A stretch of DNA of 64,000 nucleotides from JAUILH01 sp964230215. Lineage in GTDB: Bacteria; Bacteroidota; Bacteroidia; Flavobacteriales_D; JAUILH01. The DNA lies in the NCBI GenBank assembly GCA_964230215.1, contig CAXRGQ010000008.1, positions 310,001-374,000 of the forward strand, in the 5' to 3' direction. The notes under the pieces are model-generated. The model was not told the origin of the DNA, made no database searches, and worked only from the letters and a program-made list of their open reading frames with translations. Both the position numbers and the translations under genes were made by a program. Numbering within the stretch: position 1 is the stretch's first letter; each line of letters starts with the position of its first letter. Below, one piece after another: positions 43,948-52,307 of the stretch.

Positions 43948-44712
43948 CTAGAAAAATTTATAGAAGTATAACACAACGGCTATATAAGCGGGAAAAACCA
44001 AAGTACCCCACATAGCCAAACTATCCATGGTGTCAGGGGTGAATTTTTTCCGTCTATTAAATGATTTGAGCCTATTCTTTATATGGTTTTTAAATAGAAA
44101 TACCATTAAAAAGCCAATTGCTATGTTAATGCCAAAGGGTATAAGACCTTCCTTAAGTGCTTGAAAAATTGAAATTCCATCTTTTGATAAATAGAACTGT
44201 AAGAATATGGTGAATATTGGAAGAACCGTCCCAATGATTATAAGGTTCACACGCAAAAATGAAAAGTGCTCCTCATAAGCCGCTCGTGTTTTTATGCGTC
44301 TTCCCTCCATCAAAATAAAACTTAGTAATGGCGCATAGGCCCATATAAGTCCGGTGGCTGCAGGGCCATAAACTTGTGCTAAATAAACGCTCAACCCGTA
44401 GATGAGAATTATCACCAAGGTAACAAACAAGAAGCGCATAGTGCCTAACACCTTTTCAACGGTACCCCCAATTACAAACAAAAAGTATAAGTTGGTTAAA
44501 AGATGTACAATACTGGATGAATCATCAAAACCATGAAAAAATATAAATGAGAAGTGGTTAAATAAGTTACCACTTTCATCTAAACTTACCGAGAAGACAT
44601 TAATCAGATTAGTGAAAATCATGCAACCAACTGTTACGCCTATGCAGCACAGCATGATAACATAAGTCACATATGTTCGTAAATTATCTTTATCTCTTAG
44701 GTCGTTAAACAT
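43948..44712 (-). CDS. Rhomboid-fold membrane protein lacking catalytic residues
   Basis: A 254-residue protein with six to seven membrane helices. The rhomboid hallmark HLLTNLYFLFVIGGTVEKVLG (His70, Asn74) aligns closely with GlpG. Where active rhomboids have GxSG, it has AATG at 118-121, so the nucleophile Ser is Thr120, and the catalytic His on the last core helix (GAHIAG in GlpG) is Asn196 (GINIAIG). It is thus probably a pseudoprotease that binds rather than cuts membrane segments. The start overlaps the end of the AddA-like gene by 8 bp, so it is translated with it. Alternative: an unusual Thr-based enzyme. Confidence 0.75.
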   Translation of the reverse strand: MFNDLRDKDNLRTYVTYVIMLCCIGVTVGCMIFTNLINVFSVSLDESGNLFNHFSFIFFHGFDDSSSIVHLLTNLYFLFVIGGTVEKVLGTMRFLFVTLVIILIYGLSVYLAQVYGPAATGLIWAYAPLLSFILMEGRRIKTRAAYEEHFSFLRVNLIIIGTVLPIFTIFLQFYLSKDGISIFQALKEGLIPFGINIAIGFLMVFLFKNHIKNRLKSFNRRKKFTPDTMDSLAMWGTLVFPAYIAVVLYFYKFF

Positions 44713-47700
44713 TGTCTAGCTCTGATATAACCTCAATAGGTCGTGTATAAACAAGATGCAAGTTTACCGTTTTTTCACCTAAATCCTTAATTATATCGCC
44801 ATAGATTCGTAATTGATTCATATGAGATTCTGCTTTTTCCCCCGTTTTGAATTCAAAGATTTCAACACTATTATTGGTGATAGCGATTAAGTCTGGTCGT
44901 AAAAGTTCACCCTTATTATCTTGCAACTCAGTTTCTGGGTAAAACGCTCTGCAAGTGTCAATTATATCTGCAAATTCTTGCGCTGAAAGTAGCTTACCAA
45001 ATTCATTTTCCAGCTCTACATCATCTGATGCTTGGCTTGTGCTATTTTTATTTAATGCAGAAAAATGTTGCGCAACGCGTGCATGAAATCTTTGACCATA
45101 CTCTAATTCTTTCGATTTAGATAATTTGGTCCAATCACTTGGGGCTTGTATGTTATACTCCACTTGGTCGTGATCAGCATAGGTGTAGCTAAAAGTTGAT
45201 TGTGTTGCCTCATCCTTAGTTTCACGATTAGTTTTATCCCCAATAGATAAAACCGTTTCAGATACTTTATTGCAAAACTCTAATGCGCAATCAAATATGG
45301 GATTTGAACTATCTTTTTTGTTTGATTGACTGTCACAAAGAATATACATTTCTTTTTCAGCCCGCGTGAAGGTTACGTACTGCATGTTTATTATGTCTAG
45401 TTCACTTTGCTTAAGTTCATTGCTATAGACAATACCATAATCGGTGGGCTCTAAAGTTGAATTTTGTTTGATTAGAGAGTGTTCAAGCGATTCGATTTTA
45501 GGTTTAATCCATACTATATCTTTTGCTTTTGCTTTGTAGTTCATGTGAGGCGCGATAACAATGGGGAACTCCAAACCTTTGGATTTGTGAATCGTCATTA
45601 TTTTAATGGCATCATTCTCTTCTGGTAAAAGGACACTAAAATCGCTTTTGTTGTCTTGCCACCAGTTTATAAAATTGGGTATGCTAACCACAGATTCCAT
45701 TTCGAATTTACACACCGCATCCAAGAAAAACTGAAGGTTGATATTACTAGCATCAAATCCAAATTTCTTTGCGATAGACGATAAGTAATTAGACATCTTT
45801 AAGCTTGGTACGTTTTTTAGATGTAAATCAAACACTGACAAGAACTCCATTATTTTAACCCTGGATCCTTTTTCATCGAGAACAACATATTGCTCCAAAA
45901 GCTGGCTGTAATCCGAATTTGTTGCCTCTGCGTAAAATTTTATTATCGCAATTTGATACACGTTTTGTTTAGGGTATATCTGTGCGTAGAGATAGTTTAT
46001 TAATAATTGTATGTAGGGATGCGAATCAATTCTTAAACTGTCTGGAGATATTACAGGAAGTGATTTTTCTCGTACTAAAAAGTTAGCAATATCAGCGGCA
46101 TGTGTGTTCTGACGGATAATGATACATATATCCGAGTAGCGATATCCTCTTGCTTTTGCATCCAGAATTATGTCATAGATTTTTTCATGGTTTAACTGAG
46201 CGCTCGATAGACCATCTATTTTCTCCAACAATTCAACCTGAACGTAGCCCTCCAATTCATGCGATATGTTTTGATTTAGGGTGCTGTATATCGCTTGATA
46301 TCGCTCACTCAAGCCCGGTGCGAGTCGCTTAAATAATTGATTGTTAAAGTCAACTATCGCTCTGTAACTACGATAGTTATTCTTCAATTCATTTACCTCA
46401 TTACTGTAATTTTCTAAATTGATTTCATTCAATCTGGATTGTTCCGGTACACTAATTTTGGGTAGGTCTATAAACTGTTCAACATTACCGTTCCTCCATC
46501 TGTATATTGCTTGTTTTTCGTCACCAACAATTAGGCAAAGACCGTTTTTGGACAAACCTTCCCATACCATAGGTAGCAGGTTAAACCACTGATTTTCTGA
46601 GGTGTCCTGAAATTCGTCCAACATTATATGCTTGTATCTACTGCCCGTTCGCTCGTAGATAAACGGAATGGGTTCTGTTTGAATTATACGAGAGGCTAGA
46701 CGCGTAAAGTCAACAAAGAAGATATAGTGTTGGTCATGTTTTATCTTGTCAATGGCCTGTTTTATTTCAATTAGAACGGCTGTGCTATACAATCCTTTTT
46801 GGATATTATCACTTTCAATTAGTTTTATTTTAAGTGATTCAATTTCAAGAAATAATCGACTTAGATCTCTTTCCAGATCTGCATGAATCCCCTTGTATTT
46901 TTTTGGTAATATCTCTCCAGAGTGCAGTCTCTCAATTTGATTTGGCGTGAATAAATAAGATGTTGACGAATAGTCATAATCATTTTCTCTGATTCCTTTT
47001 AGTAAAAACTTATTCGACCACAGGCTTTCATCACCTGCGTCAGAAATAAGTTGGCGTGCCTCTTTTTTTAGATTTTTTAGTCTTGCTTTAAGGGTCTTTA
47101 TTTCAGACAAATACTCATTAATAATTGTGTTGAAATCATCTGTGCTAAGTCTTGATAAGCTTAGCATTGCGGACTCACTTGTCTCATTCGATAGCAATCG
47201 ACTTGATTCGGATAAGTCTTTTTCCAATGCAAAGGATTTACCGCCATCAAGTTTATAGAGGCTAAAAGATTCCAAAATATCAGAGAGCACTTGGTTTTTT
47301 TCTGCTTTATCTAATACTGTGTCAATGGCCTCACTTATCACAGTGCTCTCATTAGACGCAATTTTAAACTGAGCGTTAAACTCTAATTCCTTGGCAAAGG
47401 AACGAATAACCCCTTGTATAAATTTGTCAAGAGTAAGAATTGAAAGATCTGAATAATTGTGAAGAATATGATGAAGGCTAATGGATGCAATTTCTTTTAT
47501 TTCGGATTCATCTTTATGCGTTAGCTCTGCAATGTGATTAATTAGTATGGGATGATCCTTGTGGTTGGGTTTGGACAAAATATCAAGAAACTTTAGAATT
47601 CTATCCTTCATTTCTGCAGCCGCCTTGTTTGTAAATGTCATGGCCAGGATTTCTTTATACCCATCTGCCCTACCTGACTTGATAATGATGCTGATATAAT

Positions 47701-47764
47701 AGAGAGCTAGCGTGTAAGTTTTGCCAGATCCTGCGCTTGCCTTAAAGATTTGAAGACCATTCAT
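44705..47764 (-). CDS. UvrD/Rep-family helicase-nuclease (AddA/RecB-like)
   Basis: A 1019-residue double-strand-break repair enzyme. Helicase motifs: Walker A FKASAGSGKTYTL (residues 7-19), Ia MTFTNKAAAEMKDR, II MLDEFQDTSENQW, III/IV GDEKQAIYRWRNG and VI/V MTIHKSKGLEFPIVI with QYVTFTRAEKEMY. The C-terminus has a PD-(D/E)xK nuclease module (ELLRPDLIAITNN ... IEFKTG-like EIFEFKTGEKAES), so helicase and nuclease are in one chain as in AddA and RecB. The usual partner AddB is not adjacent in the window. It is divergent from the MbnP-like operon. Confidence 0.9.
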   Translation of the reverse strand: MNGLQIFKASAGSGKTYTLALYYISIIIKSGRADGYKEILAMTFTNKAAAEMKDRILKFLDILSKPNHKDHPILINHIAELTHKDESEIKEIASISLHHILHNYSDLSILTLDKFIQGVIRSFAKELEFNAQFKIASNESTVISEAIDTVLDKAEKNQVLSDILESFSLYKLDGGKSFALEKDLSESSRLLSNETSESAMLSLSRLSTDDFNTIINEYLSEIKTLKARLKNLKKEARQLISDAGDESLWSNKFLLKGIRENDYDYSSTSYLFTPNQIERLHSGEILPKKYKGIHADLERDLSRLFLEIESLKIKLIESDNIQKGLYSTAVLIEIKQAIDKIKHDQHYIFFVDFTRLASRIIQTEPIPFIYERTGSRYKHIMLDEFQDTSENQWFNLLPMVWEGLSKNGLCLIVGDEKQAIYRWRNGNVEQFIDLPKISVPEQSRLNEINLENYSNEVNELKNNYRSYRAIVDFNNQLFKRLAPGLSERYQAIYSTLNQNISHELEGYVQVELLEKIDGLSSAQLNHEKIYDIILDAKARGYRYSDICIIIRQNTHAADIANFLVREKSLPVISPDSLRIDSHPYIQLLINYLYAQIYPKQNVYQIAIIKFYAEATNSDYSQLLEQYVVLDEKGSRVKIMEFLSVFDLHLKNVPSLKMSNYLSSIAKKFGFDASNINLQFFLDAVCKFEMESVVSIPNFINWWQDNKSDFSVLLPEENDAIKIMTIHKSKGLEFPIVIAPHMNYKAKAKDIVWIKPKIESLEHSLIKQNSTLEPTDYGIVYSNELKQSELDIINMQYVTFTRAEKEMYILCDSQSNKKDSSNPIFDCALEFCNKVSETVLSIGDKTNRETKDEATQSTFSYTYADHDQVEYNIQAPSDWTKLSKSKELEYGQRFHARVAQHFSALNKNSTSQASDDVELENEFGKLLSAQEFADIIDTCRAFYPETELQDNKGELLRPDLIAITNNSVEIFEFKTGEKAESHMNQLRIYGDIIKDLGEKTVNLHLVYTRPIEVISELDNV

Positions 47765-47833
47765 AGCATTAATGTAACAACTATTACACAGTTTTTGCGT
47801 TTATATTAGTAAATTAGAGTAAAGTTAGTCTTT

Positions 47834-48547
47834 ATGAAAGCAATAATAGCCATCCTTTTAGTGTCCTCTGTTGTCTTAAGCTCATGCAGAAAAGACAAAG
47901 ATCAGGATGAATATAGGCCTGCTACGGATGATGTATATCTCAGGGTAGAGCATTCGATGGATGGCAACCCATTGGTTTTAGGTGACACCCTGGTAGATGA
48001 TTTTGGAAGTAAAATCACTATTACGGCGGTAAAAGCATATCTCAGCAATTTTTCGCTAGATGATGCGCAAATGAGAGAATATTTGCTCGTCGAGGGTGAA
48101 AATAAAACATATAGTATCGGAACAGTTCCGCATGAGACCTATGACAGCTTTACGGTACATGTTGGAGTAGACAGTTTAACCAATCACGGAGATCCATTTG
48201 TATGGGAAGCTGGTCATCCCTTATATTTCACCAATGGTACTTTTTGGGGTTGGTCAGAGGGTTATTTGTTTGTGATTATTGAAGGATTAGTTGATACCGA
48301 TAATAATAACACGTTAGATCAAGGTTTCCTTATGCATTGTGGGTCGGATGATTTTTATGAAGCCCTAACATTTAGTATTCCAAGTCAAGCTATGGATGGC
48401 GAATATACAGTAGGTGTGGACATAGATTGGAGACGCTTTTTGGATGGTATAGACATAAAATCTGATAACGTGACGCACACTTCAGATAATCCAAATCTCG
48501 CTAGAAAAGTTATGACGAATGTTCCTTCGGCAATTACTGCACTATAG
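47834..48547 (+). CDS. MbnP-like lipoprotein
   Basis: A 237-residue lipoprotein (MKAIIAILLVSSVVLSSCRK, Cys18). The mature part matches the MbnP family: DVYLRVEHSMDGNPL, ITITAVKAYLSNFSL and the conserved block NGTFWGWSEGYLFVIIEG with Trp138 and Trp140. In methanobactin operons of methanotrophs, a specific MbnP tryptophan is oxidised to kynurenine by the di-haem enzyme MbnH and the product binds copper. Here two MbnH/MauG-like genes follow directly, each overlapping its predecessor by 29 bp. I infer the same enzyme-substrate relation; which Trp would be modified is not certain. Confidence 0.82.
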   Translation: MKAIIAILLVSSVVLSSCRKDKDQDEYRPATDDVYLRVEHSMDGNPLVLGDTLVDDFGSKITITAVKAYLSNFSLDDAQMREYLLVEGENKTYSIGTVPHETYDSFTVHVGVDSLTNHGDPFVWEAGHPLYFTNGTFWGWSEGYLFVIIEGLVDTDNNNTLDQGFLMHCGSDDFYEALTFSIPSQAMDGEYTVGVDIDWRRFLDGIDIKSDNVTHTSDNPNLARKVMTNVPSAITAL

Positions 48548-49559
48548 TTTATTAGCTTTATTTTTTGCTGCTTGCAATAGTGAAACTTCTGTTCGATTAG
48601 AGCATAATGAGAGCTATGAAGCTTTTGATTACCCTGCACATTTGGGTAAGCCAATTATTCCGCCAGATAGTATAAATAAACATTCTAAGGAGGCAGTTGA
48701 ACTGGGGCGACATTTGTTTTATGATAAAGCCCTGTCATTAGATTCAAGTATTTCTTGTGCATCCTGCCATCATCAAAATAGGGCGTTTTCTGATCCAAAT
48801 GCTTTATCTCTTGGTGTTAATGGTAAAATAGGAAAGCGCAATGCCTTGCCATTATTTAATCTGGCGTATTACCCACTTTTGTTTTGGGATGGCGGTGTAT
48901 CTAGTCTAGAAAAACAAGTGCAGGTTCCCATTCATGATACGCTTGAAATGAATTTCAGTTTGGCGGGTGCTGTCGAGCGGTTTAAAGACAATGATTATTA
49001 TCAGCAGCTGGCTAAGAAAGCATATAATAGACCTGTCGATATGTACGTGATTACGCGTGCAATTGCAGCCTTCGAGAGAACAATAGTTTCGTCAAATAGT
49101 CGCTATGATGCCTATTTAACCGGAGATTCGACAGCGCTAAATGCAGAAGAGATAGAAGGTGAGCGCTTGTTTATGAGTGATCGATTAAAGTGTGCGGAAT
49201 GTCACACACCTCCCTTGTTTACAAATCTAGAGTTCAGAAATAACGGTGCATTTAAGACGTATGCGGATTCTGGCAGGGCAGGCTTTACTTTTCATGCAGA
49301 GGATAGAAATTTATTCAAAGTCCCAACTTTAAGAAACATTGATATAACGGGGCCGTATATGCATAATGGAAGTTTTAAAACAATATCAGAGGTGATAGAT
49401 AGTTATAGTAATGGAGGTTATCCCATTGCTGAAAAGGATACTCTAATTACTGGATTTGAAGTATCTTTACATGAGAAGAAAGCCTTAATCGCCTTTTTGA
49501 AAACCTTGACAGATACGGTTTTAATTACGAATGATGATTATTCGGACCCATTTAAATAG
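48519..49559 (+). CDS. Di-haem peroxidase-family lipoprotein 1 (MbnH/MauG-like)
   Basis: A 346-residue periplasmic di-haem protein. The signal MFLRQLLHYSLLALFFAAC ends in a lipobox (Cys19). Two c-type haem sites are visible: CASCH at 80-84 and CAECH at 225-229. A tryptophan between the haem domains (LLFWDGGVSSLE, Trp123) matches the electron-relay Trp of this family, and KVPTLRNIDITGPYMHNGSF is the C-terminal signature. The start lies 29 bp inside the MbnP-like gene. It is shorter at the C-terminal loop than the next paralogue. Confidence 0.88.
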   Translation: MFLRQLLHYSLLALFFAACNSETSVRLEHNESYEAFDYPAHLGKPIIPPDSINKHSKEAVELGRHLFYDKALSLDSSISCASCHHQNRAFSDPNALSLGVNGKIGKRNALPLFNLAYYPLLFWDGGVSSLEKQVQVPIHDTLEMNFSLAGAVERFKDNDYYQQLAKKAYNRPVDMYVITRAIAAFERTIVSSNSRYDAYLTGDSTALNAEEIEGERLFMSDRLKCAECHTPPLFTNLEFRNNGAFKTYADSGRAGFTFHAEDRNLFKVPTLRNIDITGPYMHNGSFKTISEVIDSYSNGGYPIAEKDTLITGFEVSLHEKKALIAFLKTLTDTVLITNDDYSDPFK

Positions 49560-50646
49560 AATATTATTTGTTTTGAGCGGGATATTGCTTTTGGCATCAT
49601 GTCGCAAAGACCCTGTTCAACCAGTTTTAGTTGAGCAACCTTATGTGGTAAATGTTCCACAAGGTTTTCCTGTAATGCCTATTCCGGCTGATAATGAGTT
49701 TACCGCGGCAGGTATAGAATTAGGTAGACATCTTTTTTATGAAGAGAAATTATCTGGTGATAATACGCAAGCTTGTGCGTCTTGCCATTTTCAGGAATAT
49801 GCATTTTCTGATACAACTGCATTTAGTATAGGAATTGATGGTATGCCAGGTAAGCGTAACGCAATGCCAATATTTAATTTGGCGTGGAGTCCCACACTAT
49901 TCTGGGATGGAAGGGCGAACTCGCTAGAGCATCAATCGCTATTTCCTGTTATTGATCCATTGGAAATGCATGATACATGGCCTAATGCAGTGGCAAAATT
50001 GCAGGCAGACCCAATGTATGTTCAAATGTTTGAAGATGCTTTCGGAAGTCCTGGAATTGACTCAGTGCGGGCCTCCAAAGCCTTAGGGCAATTTATGCGT
50101 AGTATTGTGTCGGGCAATAGTCCTTTTGATAGATACGTAAACTCCGGTTTTGATTTGGCTGAGTTAGGCCCAAATGCATTAGATATCTTTCAAGGATGGC
50201 AAGTGTTTAGAGATGAAAATAAAGGTGATTGTATTCACTGTCATTTGGACCCAGCAGATATACCGATTAATACGGATTTTACATTTAGAAATAACGGTTT
50301 GGACATGACACCGGCTGATTCGGGAAGAGCTGCCGTTCCTGGTGCGAACCCATATTGGGATTTTGGTAAATTTAAAGTGCCATCATTACGAAATTTAGTG
50401 TATACGGCTCCATACATGCATGATGGTCGCTTTCAAACTATTGATGAGGTAATAGACTTTTATGCGGATGATGTGCAAAATCCATATAATCTAGCGCCAG
50501 AACTTTACTATAATGATTCTTCTGCTGGTGGAGGACAAGGTGCTATTTTGTCGCCAATTGAGCGCTATTATTTGAAGCAATTTCTATTATCCCTAACGGA
50601 TACAAGTCTAACAACCAACCCAGCGTATTCAGACCCGAATCCTTAG
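49531..50646 (+). CDS. Di-haem peroxidase-family lipoprotein 2 (MbnH/MauG-like)
   Basis: A 371-residue paralogue of the preceding gene. Lipoprotein signal MMIIRTHLNRILFVLSGIL with Cys24. Haem sites: CASCH at 82-86 and CIHCH at 234-238. The relay Trp is in TLFWDGRANSLEHQ (Trp125), and KVPSLRNLVYTAPYMHDGRF is the C-terminal motif. It has insertions relative to paralogue 1 around 215-275 and near the C-terminus (YYNDSSAGGGQGAILSP). The start overlaps paralogue 1 by 29 bp, the same length as the overlap upstream. It abuts the convergent flavoprotein gene without any gap. Confidence 0.88.
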   Translation: MMIIRTHLNRILFVLSGILLLASCRKDPVQPVLVEQPYVVNVPQGFPVMPIPADNEFTAAGIELGRHLFYEEKLSGDNTQACASCHFQEYAFSDTTAFSIGIDGMPGKRNAMPIFNLAWSPTLFWDGRANSLEHQSLFPVIDPLEMHDTWPNAVAKLQADPMYVQMFEDAFGSPGIDSVRASKALGQFMRSIVSGNSPFDRYVNSGFDLAELGPNALDIFQGWQVFRDENKGDCIHCHLDPADIPINTDFTFRNNGLDMTPADSGRAAVPGANPYWDFGKFKVPSLRNLVYTAPYMHDGRFQTIDEVIDFYADDVQNPYNLAPELYYNDSSAGGGQGAILSPIERYYLKQFLLSLTDTSLTTNPAYSDPNP

Positions 50647-52140
50647 TTACAATCTCTGTAGTGGAGTGCAAACGTTATCCACGCAACTATAACACTGTAG
50701 TTTGTCTTTAAAGACAGATGATTTGAATACAGATTTATTAAGTAGCATTCTCACACATTCCTGTACCCCTTCGATTATCGATGGGTGAGGATGAACCAAT
50801 TCGGCCAATTCGTGAACACCTTTATTCATACTTATCAATAATGCCACAGCCTGAATTGCACTAGAGGCATGTTCGCCAATAGCTCTCATTCCCAAAATTT
50901 TCATTTCATCATCATTAGTAACAATGATCTTAAAAAATCCTTGCGTTTTCCTCATGGCAATTGCTCTCGCAATACAGGAGTAATCAATTTTTACAATTTT
51001 AACGGGAATGTTTTGTTCTCTACATTGCATCTCATTTAAGCCCACGGCAGCTACTTCTGGTTGAAGGAACATAATGGTAGATACGTTGTCATATGATAGC
51101 CTGTGTTTGATGTTCCCAAACATTTTTTCAACGGCATGACGCGCTTCCAACTCTCCCATATTAACCAAAGCAATTCTTCCTGAAGCATCACCTGCCACAT
51201 AAATGTTAGGAACATTAGTTAGTGTGTCGTCGTCGCCAATATGACGGCCACGTTTACTCATACTAACACCTGCGTTTTCCATACCTAAATCTTCAACATT
51301 AGGCACACGTCCAACAGCCAGCAAAGCTTTCTCAACATTTATTACTTCTCTTGAGCCATCTGGATACGATATTTCATATTCAACCCGTTCACCCTTCTTT
51401 TCAAGTCGTTCAAGCTGTGCGTTATGATGTATTTTAACTCCTTGTTCTTCAAAGTTTTTACTAACCATATCAGATATGTCGGTATCCTCAAACGGGAGAA
51501 TTCTATCCGCTCTATCAATCAAATAAACCTTGGTTTTACCGAAATTGGAAAAAATCGTGGCATACTCACACCCAATAACTCCAGCACCCACAATAACAAG
51601 GCTTTCTGGATAATCGTCCATGTGGTGTATGTGGTCAGAAGTCATAATCTGAACGCCGTCTACATCAATGTTAGGTAAAGATCTTGGCCTGCTACCAACA
51701 GCAATTAATATATTTTCTGCCCAAATAGTTTTTGTCTCGCCGTTCTCTTTGAGGATTTCAACTTCATGCTCATTCTTAAACTGTCCAAGTCCTCTTTCAT
51801 AGGAGAAAAGCTTGCTAAGTGTTTCATTTTGAAGTAACTGCATATGGCAGCTATACTGGAATTTTCTATCGAAAATAGCTTCATCTTTGGTTTTAATGAC
51901 TTCTTGCCACGTCAACTCAAATTTGTTTCTTCCAACAGATATAATAGTGTCGTTGGCTGCTCTAACTTTTTGTGATAACTCCCACAAGGTTTTAGATCCA
52001 AGTGCACCGTTATATACACCTGCTCCTCCCACTCGGTTTTTTTCAATCATCAAAACCCGCTTACCATAATCAATGGCACGCATTGCCCCAGCATATCCAG
52101 CTGGGCCACCACCAATTACACACAAATCAAATTTTTCCAT
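50647..52140 (-). CDS. Dihydrolipoamide-dehydrogenase-like flavoprotein without redox disulphide
   Basis: A 497-residue class I pyridine-nucleotide-disulphide oxidoreductase fold. FAD motif VIGGGPAGYAGAMRA at the N-terminus, NAD motif LVIVGAGVIGCEYATIFSNF in the middle, FAD motif NIYVAGDASG, and dimerisation domain with the catalytic base region HPHPSIIEGVQE. Where lipoamide dehydrogenase has GGxCLNxGCIPSK, this protein has GGAGVYNGALGSK: both cysteines are lost (Gly41, Ala46). It cannot use a dithiol relay there. The last 15 residues carry three new cysteines (483, 486, 491). It may be an NAD(P)H-quinone or transhydrogenase-like enzyme. Its promoter faces that of the SprB-like gene. Confidence 0.85.
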   Translation of the reverse strand: MEKFDLCVIGGGPAGYAGAMRAIDYGKRVLMIEKNRVGGAGVYNGALGSKTLWELSQKVRAANDTIISVGRNKFELTWQEVIKTKDEAIFDRKFQYSCHMQLLQNETLSKLFSYERGLGQFKNEHEVEILKENGETKTIWAENILIAVGSRPRSLPNIDVDGVQIMTSDHIHHMDDYPESLVIVGAGVIGCEYATIFSNFGKTKVYLIDRADRILPFEDTDISDMVSKNFEEQGVKIHHNAQLERLEKKGERVEYEISYPDGSREVINVEKALLAVGRVPNVEDLGMENAGVSMSKRGRHIGDDDTLTNVPNIYVAGDASGRIALVNMGELEARHAVEKMFGNIKHRLSYDNVSTIMFLQPEVAAVGLNEMQCREQNIPVKIVKIDYSCIARAIAMRKTQGFFKIIVTNDDEMKILGMRAIGEHASSAIQAVALLISMNKGVHELAELVHPHPSIIEGVQECVRMLLNKSVFKSSVFKDKLQCYSCVDNVCTPLQRL

Positions 52141-52271
52141 ACTATACTTTAACGTTACTAAATGTACTAAAAATGATGAGATTTGACAGTGAACGTTTTG
52201 TTAAGTACTTATAATCGGATACTAATTTCAGTTTTTGTTCATCATCAAATGGGCAACTTTTGTGTAATTCC

Positions 52272-52303
52272 TTGCGTCATGTACATATAATGACATATTT
52301 TTG
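52272..52303 (+). promoter_or_regulatory. Promoter of the SprB-like gene (TTG-N21-TATTTTTG), leaderless position
   Basis: -33 TTG at 52272-52274, exact -7 box at 52296-52303 with 21 nt between. Only ATAT separates the box from the ATG at 52308. Confidence 0.68.
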
Positions 52304-52307
52304 ATAT

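Noticed and set aside
47765..47833. Promoters in the divergent gap between the helicase-nuclease and the MbnP-like gene
   Set aside because: Only imperfect boxes (TACATTAA, TAAAGTTAG) are present; not strong enough to list.
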